Part shown: in pieces, positions 10,501-18,600 of the stretch
Layout: every line of letters starts with the position of its first letter
How positions within the stretch are numbered: position 1 is the first letter of the stretch
Assembly: GCF_013343235.1 (NCBI RefSeq)
Contig: NZ_CP040094.1
Location: 1,488,501-1,552,500, forward strand
DNA: 64,000 bases
DNA from: Nostoc sp. TCL240-02
GTDB lineage: Bacteria; Cyanobacteriota; Cyanobacteriia; Cyanobacteriales; Nostocaceae
Direction: 5' to 3'
Translations under genes and position numbers: made by a program
Notes under the pieces: model-generated
What the model was told of the DNA's origin: nothing
Database searches by the model: none
What the model saw: only the letters and a program-made list of their open reading frames with translations

Positions 10501-12255
10501 CAACAAAGTGAGTACAATACCTTGCTTAAGGAACTTGTTAGGCAAAACAATATTCCGACAAAAATTATTCATTTATGGAGTATCACACCTGTTGTTCAAG
10601 CAAATTTAATACTTGAACAAGCTGATGAATTTATAGAACAAGAATTTTACAGCCTGCTGTATCTTACACAAGCATTAGGAAAACAAAATTTTACTCATGA
10701 CATTGAAATTGTAGTCTTCTCTAGCAATATGCAGGAAGTCACTGGAGAAGAAATTCTGTGTCCCCAAAAAGCTACCATACTTGGGCCTGTTAAAGTTATT
10801 CCTAAAGAGTATCCAAACATAAACTGTCGTAGCATTGATGTTGTTATTTCCCAAGCCGGAACTTGGAAACCAAAACTCATAAACCAGCTATTATTGGAGT
10901 TAAAAACTCAAAGCTGTGAGTCAGTTATTGCCTATCGCGGAAATTATCGCTGGGTGCAAAACTTTGAGCCAATTCTATTATCTGAAGTCAAAGAAACGCC
11001 ACGGTTAAGAGAGGGGGGAGTTTATTTAATCACAGGTGGACTCGGAGGAATTGGACTGGCGTTGGCGGAACATTTGGCGAAGACAGTACAAGCCAAACTG
11101 ATTTTAATCGGTCGTTCAGCTTTTCCGTCACCAGAGGAATGGGAACAATGGCTAAATACTCACGAGGAGCAAAATCCCATGAGTCTTAAAATTCGGAAAA
11201 TACAAAAATTGGAAAAACTGGGTGCAGAAGTTTTGGTAATCTGCGCTGATGTAACCAAAGTAGAAGAAATGGAACAAACGATCGCAACGGCTCAAAAGCG
11301 ATTTGGTACAATTAATGGTGCGATCCACGCCGCAGGAATTCCTGGTGGTGGCATAATCGAGCGAAAAACACCGGAAATGGCAGAAAAGGTTTTAGCACCG
11401 AAAGTCAGAGGTACGCTAATTCTGGATAATCTGCTCAAGAATGTTCAACTAGATTTCTTTGTTTTGTGTTCAGCCCGTACTGCGATCGTGGGAGGGTTTG
11501 GGCAAATAGATTATTGTTCAGCAAATGCTTTTCTTGATGCCTTTGCTCACTATAAAAATCAGCAAAGTAAGACGTTTACCTTATCTATTGACTGGTCTGC
11601 GTGGCAGGAAGTGGGAATGGCAGCAAAGGTACCAAAGAAACGACCAGGAATTTCATATAGTCCCCAAATACCTGAATTTAAAGAAGAGTTATTACCCTCA
11701 GAAGGTATAGAAGTCTTTAAGCGCATTCTTGGAAATACACTAGTCCAAATTATAGTATCTACCTATGATTTAATGATGCTAGGTGAACAAGAAAAGGTTT
11801 TAAAAGCTATTTTCTTATCAGAAATTTCCGAGAAAGAGAATTTATTTCAACTAAGTAAACTAAGCAATACTGACATTGCTCTCTATCCGGAAATAAAACA
11901 AACTCTTGCCGATATTTGGCAGGATATTTTGGGAATCCATCAGTTAGATTTTTATGACAACTTCTTTAAAATTGGAGGTGATTCACTTTCAATAGTACAA
12001 GTTCGTAGCCAACTCCAAAAAAGATTGAATATTAATATTTCTATCTCTGACTTATTTGAATATCCAACTATAAACTCCTTGGCAGAATATCTCAGCCAAA
12101 AACAGACTGAAAATCATAATTTGCCGAAAATTACCAGAGCCAAGCGTGGAAATAGTAAAAATATTTTGACAACAATTAATCAAATTTCTGAGCAGCAAGT
12201 CGATTCTCTAATACAAGAGATAGAAATATTATCTAAAAATGACATTAAACGATGA
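7525..12255 (+). CDS. Type I PKS module: KS-AT-KR-ACP
   Basis: This 1576-residue module begins with a ketosynthase (10-435). Its active cysteine is in VQTGCSSSL near 184 (Gly replaces the usual Ala before Cys), with histidines in EAHGTGT and KTNIGHL. The acyltransferase (about 545-850) has GHSLGEY near 636 and HAFHS near 738, the malonyl-CoA signature. A ketoreductase (about 1165-1345) has the NADPH motif TGGLGGIG and the catalytic Ser and Tyr in CSARTA and DYCSANAF. The carrier serine is in IGGDSLS near 1487. I see no dehydratase between AT and KR, so the unit added should be a beta-hydroxy acetate extension. The stop overlaps the next gene by four bases (ATGA), which indicates translational coupling. 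Confidence 0.94.
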   Translation: MTHDDLKETQISDLDIAIIGMSGRFPKANNLDNFWQNLKDGLEAISFFSDQELESMGVDTTTLNNQNYVKANAVLEDIELFDAAFFDYSPKTAEIIDPQHRLFLETAWEALESAGYDSKTYQGRISVYGSASISSYFLFNLFSNPELIKLVGLDQIRHHNRTDNLTTRVAYKLDLKGSAITVQTGCSSSLVAIHLACQSLIDRESDLVLAGGVSITNLKKTGYAYQEGGILSPDGHCRAFDAKAQGTVGGDGVGIVILKRLADAIANGDYIHAVIKGSAINNDGSAKIGYTAPSIDGQAKVIAEALAISRIEPDMVSYVEAHGTGTVLGDPIEIAALTKSFRARTQKKNFCAIGSVKTNIGHLDTASGVAGLIKTVLALKHKQIPPSLHFQEPSPQIDFAKSPFYVNAKLSEWKSNGHPRRAGVSSFGIGGTNAHIVLEEAPVEKQRRQGEQGREHHLLVISAKTESALEAATANLANHLKHHPDLNLADVAYTLGVGRRAFDYRRVVVCQDLDNAIKVLEAKDPQRVLTHYQEPSESEVMFMFPGQGSQYVNMGVELYQFEPIFREQVDYCCEQLKPILGLDLRTILYPSQEQTQWATELLTQTYITQPALFVTEYALAQLWIARGVHPSAMIGHSLGEYVAACLAGVFSLADALMLVATRGQLMQQLPSGAMLAVALSEQQVQSLLNTETFYKTSVQVAAINGPSLCVVSGQESAIEQLHNSLTEQETDCRRLHTSHAFHSAMMEPIIDSFIAKIRKVNLKAPQIPFISNVTGTWITAAEVTEPSYWARHLRETVRFSEGIAQLLQKPKQILLEVGTGGTLSKFAKFHPDKVAQQVVLTSLRHPQESQSDFGLLNTLGQLWLLGVKVNWSGLYTHQQCHRLPLPTYPFERQHYWIEPQKAEAVKSVQSLPSKKPDIANWFYIPSWKRSSLPTHQPSEKSVVSCTLVFIDECGLGEELVKRLELEGQAVITVRSEPEFNQLNERVYTLNPQQQSEYNTLLKELVRQNNIPTKIIHLWSITPVVQANLILEQADEFIEQEFYSLLYLTQALGKQNFTHDIEIVVFSSNMQEVTGEEILCPQKATILGPVKVIPKEYPNINCRSIDVVISQAGTWKPKLINQLLLELKTQSCESVIAYRGNYRWVQNFEPILLSEVKETPRLREGGVYLITGGLGGIGLALAEHLAKTVQAKLILIGRSAFPSPEEWEQWLNTHEEQNPMSLKIRKIQKLEKLGAEVLVICADVTKVEEMEQTIATAQKRFGTINGAIHAAGIPGGGIIERKTPEMAEKVLAPKVRGTLILDNLLKNVQLDFFVLCSARTAIVGGFGQIDYCSANAFLDAFAHYKNQQSKTFTLSIDWSAWQEVGMAAKVPKKRPGISYSPQIPEFKEELLPSEGIEVFKRILGNTLVQIIVSTYDLMMLGEQEKVLKAIFLSEISEKENLFQLSKLSNTDIALYPEIKQTLADIWQDILGIHQLDFYDNFFKIGGDSLSIVQVRSQLQKRLNINISISDLFEYPTINSLAEYLSQKQTENHNLPKITRAKRGNSKNILTTINQISEQQVDSLIQEIEILSKNDIKR
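8853..8890. repeat. G-rich repeat inside the PKS KS-AT linker
   Basis: The DNA reads as a purine-rich GGCAAGGGGAGCAGGGCAGG tract coding for a Gln/Gly/Arg-rich peptide (RRQGEQGREHH) between the KS and AT domains. The same GGGGAGCA-type tract occurs at 16957-16990 in the other PKS and in intergenic copies near 45536, 56786 and 58650. Confidence 0.6.
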
Positions 12256-15200
12256 ATGATACTCACAAATATATCTCTTTTTTCTCAGAAAAGCAAAAGC
12301 GTGAGCTTCTCGCACGGCTACTTCAAAATAAGGATTTTTTTCCTCTATCTTTTGCCCAGCAACGACTATGGTTCCTCAACCAATTGGAGCCTAGCAGTGC
12401 TTTCTACAATATCTCTCATGCTATTAGGCTTACAGGTTCGCTGAATGTACCCGCACTAGAGCAAACCTTAAATGAAATTGTGCAACGTCACGAAGCTTTA
12501 CGCACTAGTTTTATGACAGTAGAGGGTCAGCCAATCCAAGTGATTGACCCGAGCTTAACTATTTCCCTGCCAATGGTTGACCTGCGGGAATTTTCCGAAG
12601 TTGAACGGGAAGCCGAAGTCTTACGACTAACTGCCGAAGAAGCACAGCAAGCATTTAATTTAGCCAAGGCTCCATTATTGCGAGCTACTTTATTGCAGTT
12701 AAGTGAAGTAGAACAAGTGGTGTTATTCACAATGCACCATATTGTTTCCGACGACTGGTCAATGAAAATACTTATCAAGGAGATGGCAGCGCTTTACCAA
12801 GCCTTCAACCTTGGTCAACCATCACCGCTTGTTGAACTCCCTATCCAATATGCAGACTTTGCCGTGTGGCAACAGCAATGGTTACAAGGAGAGGAGCTAC
12901 AAACTCAGCTATCCTACTGGATACAGCAACTAGATGCGGCTCCGTCCATCATCAAGTTACCGACAGATTTTCCTCGCCCAGCAATTCAGAACTATCAAGG
13001 TGCGAAACAGTCGATTGTACTGCCCAAATCATTAACCCAGGCTCTCAAAGAACTTTCACAACAAGAAGGTACTACTCTCTTCATGACGCTGCTGGCAGCT
13101 TTCAAGGTCTTACTATACCGCTATACTCAGCAGCATGATATTTTGGTTGGTACTCCTATTGCCAACCGCAACCGCCCGGAAATCGAGGGGTTAATTGGAT
13201 TCTTTGTCAATACCTTAGTGTTGCGTACTGATCTTGGAAGCAATCCAAGTTTTCGAGAATTGTTGAAGCGAGTACGCCAAGTAACTTTGGGGGCTTATGC
13301 TCATCAGGATTTACCTTTCGAGTATCTCGTGGAAAAACTACAACCCAAACGAGATTTAAGCTACAGCCCAGTATTTCAAGTGATGTTTGCATTACAAAAT
13401 ATCCGCAAAGATGAGTTAAAGCTACCTGGTGTCACCCTGAGTTTTCTGCAACTGGAAAAGCAAACAGCCCAGTTTGATTTGAGCATAGATTTCTTTGAAA
13501 CCGAGTCAGGACTAAGCGGATGGTTTGAGTACAACACGGATTTGTTTAATGCTTCTACTATTAGCAGAATGGTAGACCATTTCTGTAATTTGCTGTCAGA
13601 CATCGTTGCTAACCCAGAGCAACACACTGCAGAATTGTCGTTATTGACACAAAGTCAACAGCATCAGTTGTTGGTGGAATGGAATAATACTAAAGTTGAC
13701 TATCCTGGTGAGTATTGTATCCATCAGTTATTTGAGGCTCAAGTAGAGCGATTGCCTGATGCCATTGCCGTAAGTTTTGAAAACCAGCACCTCACCTATC
13801 GAGAGCTAAATCACCGCGCAAATCAATTGGCGCATTATTTAAAATCTCTTGGAATAAAACCAGAGGTTTTAGTAGGGATTTGTGTGGAGCGATCGCTCGA
13901 AATGGCGATCGGAATTCTGGGCATTCTGAAAGCTGGTGGCGCTTATGTGCCGTTAGATCCATCCTACCCACAAGAACGACTAGCTTTGATATTAAACGAT
14001 GTCAAACCTTTAGTGTTGCTTACCCAAAAGCATCTGGTTACGGAACTCCCTACATCTGCGGCTCAGGTTGTGTGCCTAGACGAATCGGATCTGTATGCCC
14101 AGGAAAGTCAGGAAAATCCTAGTAGTAATGTAACAGCCGAAAATCTGGCTTATGTGATTTACACTTCTGGGTCTACAGGAACACCTAAAGGCGTGCTGAT
14201 TTCGCATCAAGCTTTAGTGAACCACAGTATTGCTGCTGCTAAAGCTTATGAACTGCAACCAGAAGATCGCGTTCTCCAATTCGCTTCTGTGAGCTTTGAT
14301 GTAACAGCCGAAGAACTTTTTCCATCATGGTTAAGTGGTTCAACTGTAGTTATCCGACCCAATCAGGTATTATTGTTTGCTCACTTTGGAAAATTCTTGG
14401 CACAGGAAAAACTAACTGTCCTTAATTTACCAACAGCCTATTGGCATGAGTGGGTGTCCGACTTGGTTCAAACAACAACACCATTACCGCCGACGCTGCG
14501 CTTGGTGATTGTCGGAACTGAGCAAGCTTTACCAGAAAAACTTGCACTTTGGCATAAACTGGTAAGCGATCGCTCCAAGAGTCCCCGTATCCGTTGGCTT
14601 AACGCTTATGGCCCAACTGAGGCAACTATTGGTGTCACACTTTTTGAACCAGTTGAACCAGTTACCTATTCTGAGAACCAACCCGTTTATTGTGTACCTG
14701 TTGGTCGTCCTATTGCCAACACCCAGGTGTACTTGCTAGACAAACATTTGCAGCTTACACCTGTAGGAGTACCAGGCGAGTTGTATATTGGTGGTATTGG
14801 AATTGCCAGGGGCTACCTCAATCATCCTGAACTGACTGCCGAAAAATTTATTCCTAACCCTTTTGGCAAAAAATCGGGGATGCGTCTGTATCGCACTGGT
14901 GATTTAGCCCGCTACTTACCCAACGGAGATATCGAACTCCTGGGACGTATTGACGACCAAGTAAAAATTCGGGGCTTCCGTATCGAACTGGGCGAGATAT
15001 CAGCAAAATTGCAGCAATACAATAAAGTACGCGAAGCCGTGGTAATAGCTAGGGAAGACGAGCATGGTGATAAGCACTTAGTGGCTTATGTCAGCCCTCA
15101 GCCAGAACAGACACTAACAATTACTGAGTTGCGTGGCTTTCTTCAAGAGAAACTACCGCAATATATGATGCCCTCGACTTTTCTCATCCTGCCAACCTTG

Positions 15201-15638
15201 CCTTTGTTGCCCAACGGTAAACTTGATAAGCGATCGCTACCTGCACCAGAAATCCGCCCAGAGTTAGAAGCTACTTATGTAATGCCACAAACACAGATGG
15301 AACAAACCATTGCTGGAGTTTGGCAAAAGGCTCTCAATATTGACAACATAGGCGTTCACGATAACTTCTTTGAACTCGGCGGTCATTCATTACTCATGGT
15401 GAAAGTTCATAGCCAATTACACGAAATATTCCAAACTGATTTATCAATGCTCGATATGTTTAGATATCCGACTATTAACTCTCTTGCAGAGTTCTTTAGT
15501 CAAACTAAAAATCAAACATCATCTTTTAGCGAAACTAATATTTCCATAGAAAAAATTTCAATTGGTAAATCTCAACAAAAAAAACGTCTGCAAAAAATAA
15601 AGTTGATGATGAATAATCAAGGAGCTAATGAAGAATGA
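12252..15638 (+). CDS. NRPS module: C-A-PCP (substrate unassigned)
   Basis: This 1128-residue single module accepts the chain from the first PKS. The condensation domain (about 30-470) has HHIVSDDWS near 162; the usual Gly after the catalytic Asp is Asp here. The A domain (about 490-1000) carries YTSGSTGTPKG, NAYGPTEATIG, YRTGDL and NGKLDKR. My pocket reading by alignment to GrsA is D-V-E-A-V-V-A-I-G, which matches no code I can recall. The PCP serine lies in ELGGHSLL near 1045. The start overlaps the upstream PKS stop by four bases and the stop overlaps the downstream PKS start in the same way, so the three genes are tightly coupled. Confidence 0.94.
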   Translation: MNDTHKYISFFSEKQKRELLARLLQNKDFFPLSFAQQRLWFLNQLEPSSAFYNISHAIRLTGSLNVPALEQTLNEIVQRHEALRTSFMTVEGQPIQVIDPSLTISLPMVDLREFSEVEREAEVLRLTAEEAQQAFNLAKAPLLRATLLQLSEVEQVVLFTMHHIVSDDWSMKILIKEMAALYQAFNLGQPSPLVELPIQYADFAVWQQQWLQGEELQTQLSYWIQQLDAAPSIIKLPTDFPRPAIQNYQGAKQSIVLPKSLTQALKELSQQEGTTLFMTLLAAFKVLLYRYTQQHDILVGTPIANRNRPEIEGLIGFFVNTLVLRTDLGSNPSFRELLKRVRQVTLGAYAHQDLPFEYLVEKLQPKRDLSYSPVFQVMFALQNIRKDELKLPGVTLSFLQLEKQTAQFDLSIDFFETESGLSGWFEYNTDLFNASTISRMVDHFCNLLSDIVANPEQHTAELSLLTQSQQHQLLVEWNNTKVDYPGEYCIHQLFEAQVERLPDAIAVSFENQHLTYRELNHRANQLAHYLKSLGIKPEVLVGICVERSLEMAIGILGILKAGGAYVPLDPSYPQERLALILNDVKPLVLLTQKHLVTELPTSAAQVVCLDESDLYAQESQENPSSNVTAENLAYVIYTSGSTGTPKGVLISHQALVNHSIAAAKAYELQPEDRVLQFASVSFDVTAEELFPSWLSGSTVVIRPNQVLLFAHFGKFLAQEKLTVLNLPTAYWHEWVSDLVQTTTPLPPTLRLVIVGTEQALPEKLALWHKLVSDRSKSPRIRWLNAYGPTEATIGVTLFEPVEPVTYSENQPVYCVPVGRPIANTQVYLLDKHLQLTPVGVPGELYIGGIGIARGYLNHPELTAEKFIPNPFGKKSGMRLYRTGDLARYLPNGDIELLGRIDDQVKIRGFRIELGEISAKLQQYNKVREAVVIAREDEHGDKHLVAYVSPQPEQTLTITELRGFLQEKLPQYMMPSTFLILPTLPLLPNGKLDKRSLPAPEIRPELEATYVMPQTQMEQTIAGVWQKALNIDNIGVHDNFFELGGHSLLMVKVHSQLHEIFQTDLSMLDMFRYPTINSLAEFFSQTKNQTSSFSETNISIEKISIGKSQQKKRLQKIKLMMNNQGANEE

Positions 15639-18600
15639 GTATCCCCATAGAAGCTGTTCATCATAATGGTTCAGAAATAGCAATTATTGGTATAACAGGT
15701 CGGTTTCCTGGCGCTAAAAATGTTGATGAATTTTGGCAAAATCTCCAAAATGGTAGAGAGTCAATTTCAGTTTTTACTGATGAAGAACTGTTAGCTTATG
15801 GGCTAGATGCAGCTACACTCAATAACCCAAATTTTGTCAAAGCACGAGCTGTATTAGAAGATGTAGAACTTTTTGATGCTGCATTTTTTGGCTTTAATCC
15901 CAGAGAAGCAGAAATTACCGATCCACAACATCGTCTCTTTTTAGAATGTGCGTATACTGCCCTTGAAGATGCTGGCTATGACTCAGAAAATTATCAAGGT
16001 TCTATTGGAGTTTACGCCGGAGCCAGCTTCAGTAGGTACTTACTCAATGTATATTTAAACGAAGATATTATTGGATCTATAGATAATCATCAACTTGTGA
16101 TCGCAGGTGACAAAGACTATTTGACTACCCGCGTTTCTTACAAACTTAATCTAGAAGGGCCAAGCTTCACTGTTCAAACCGCCTGCTCTACTTCATTAGT
16201 CGCTGTGCATTTAGCCACTCAAAGCTTACTAAATGGGGAATGCGATCTAGCTTTGGCAGGTGGGGTTTCCATAAGTTCTTCCAGAAAAACGGGCTATGTT
16301 TACAAAGAAGGGGCAATTGGTTCTCCTGATGGACACTGCCGCGCTTTTGATGCTCAAGCACAGGGAACTGTCGGTGGCGAAGGTGTAGGCATCGTGGTTT
16401 TGAAGCGATTAGAAGATGCTCTAGCAGATGGCGATACCATCCATGCTGTCATTAAAGGTTCGGCTATTAATAACGATGGCTCTTTCAAAGTTAGCTACAC
16501 AGCACCACGGATAGATGGTCAAGCCAAGGTGATTAGAACCGCTCAAGTTGTTGCCGAGGTTGAACCCGAAACGATTACCTATATTGAAGCTCATGGCACA
16601 GGAACATCCCTTGGAGATCCCATTGAAATCACGGCGTTAACACAAGCTTTTCGAGCCAGTACTGACAAAAAAGGCTTCTGTGCCATTGGTTCAGTCAAAA
16701 CCAACATTGGCCATCTAGACGCTGCTGCTGGGGTAACAGGTCTAATCAAAACTGTTCTGGCCCTGAAGCATCAACAAATACCGCCTAGCTTGCACTTTCA
16801 AGAACCTAATCCGCAAATTGATTTTGCTAACAGTCCTTTTTATGTCAACACCAAACTCGCCCAATGGACAACAAATAACATTCCTCGCCGCGCTGGAGTC
16901 AGTTCTTTTGGGATTGGTGGGACTAATGCCCATGTAATTTTGGAAGAAGCGCCTGTAGGAAGGCAGGGGGAGCAAGGGGAGCAGGGGAGGAAATATCATC
17001 TGTTGGTTCTTTCTGCAAAAACGGAATCGGCGTTAGAAACAGCTACGGTGAATCTGGCTAATCATCTCCAGCAGTATGCTTTAAACCTTGCAGATGTCGC
17101 TCATACCCTTGGTGTAGGTCGTCGAGCTTTCGATCATCGCCGGATGGTGGTATGCCAAGACATGAATGATGCGGTGAAGATGCTTTCTACTTCAGAATCA
17201 CAACGGATATTTACGCACTACCAGCAGCCTTGCAATCGTCCTGTGGTGTTTATGTTTTCTGGGCAAGGAACGCAGTATGTGAATATGGCTAGAGAACTCT
17301 ACGAGAGTGAGCCAACTTTTACACTTACAGTTGATCATTGTTGTGAGTTGCTAAAACCACATTTAGGTTTTGACCTACGCCATGTATTGTATCCAAATGA
17401 GGCACAGACAGCCAAAGCAACGGAGCAGCTTAAACAGACAATTGTTGCTCAACCAGCATTATTTGTCATTGAGTACGCCCTAGCTCAATTGTGGATGGCA
17501 TGGGGTGTACACCCAGAGGCGATGATTGGTCACAGTATCGGGGAGTATGTAGCCGCTACTTTAGCTGGAGTTTTTTCGCTAGAAGATGCTTTAGCGCTAG
17601 TTGCAATCCGAGGACGACTGATACAGGAACTTCCTAGTGGGGAAATGCTCTCTATCCAACTTCCTGAATCAGAGATACAACCCCTGCTAACGGAGGAACT
17701 ATCTTTAGCTGCAAGTAATGGGCCTTCCTACTGCGTGGTTTCTGGTGTAGCTGAAGCGATCGCACAATTACAACAACAGCTAGAAGCCAAAGGTATAGGC
17801 TGCCGTAGGTTACAGACCTCTCATGCCTTTCATTCTCCCATGATGGAGCCAATTCTCCAGTCATTTACAGAGCATTTAGAAAAACTCCAACTTCATCCTC
17901 CGAAGATTAAGTTTATCTCTAACGTCAGTGGCACTTGGATCGCTGTAGCAGAAGCAACAGACCCCAAATATTGGGTAAAGCATTTACGGCAAACAGTGCG
18001 CTTTAACCAAGGGATAACTGAGTTACTCAAAACACAAGAGCGGATCTTTTTAGAGGTTGGCCCAGGACGGACTTTAAGTACTTTTGTCAAGCAACATAAT
18101 CAGGACATGATAGTACTGACCTCAATCCGTCATCCACAAGAACAACAATCGGATGTAGCATTTTTACTCAACTCTTTGGGACGGCTCTGGCTTTGTGGTA
18201 TCAAAGTAGACTGGTCTAGTTTTTATGCTAACGAACAACGCCATCATATTCCCTTACCAACCTATCCATTTGAGCGCCAACGTTACTGGATTGAAGCACA
18301 AAAACAGCCAAGACAAACGGCAGTTGATTTAGCTAAATCTTTGGTAGAGGCTTGTAGGGTAAAGGCTCGTGCTAGCATCGCCACATTAGACGAGCAAACT
18401 TATTTGCTGAATAAACAGTGTTTGGATCGTTTGTGTGCTTCCTATATAAACCTTTCTCTCCAGCGTTTAGGTGCTTTTAAGAGCTTCAATGAGCAATATT
18501 CTTTTGAAGAGTTGTGTGAGCAATGCCAGATTATTCCTCGCTATCGGCAATTGTTGTATCGCTTTTTAGATGTACTTGTAGAACAAGGTGATCTACAACA

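Noticed and set aside
10200..11000. A dehydratase domain between AT and KR of the first PKS
   Set aside because: I found no HxxxGxxxxP motif; the region looks like the structural part of the ketoreductase.
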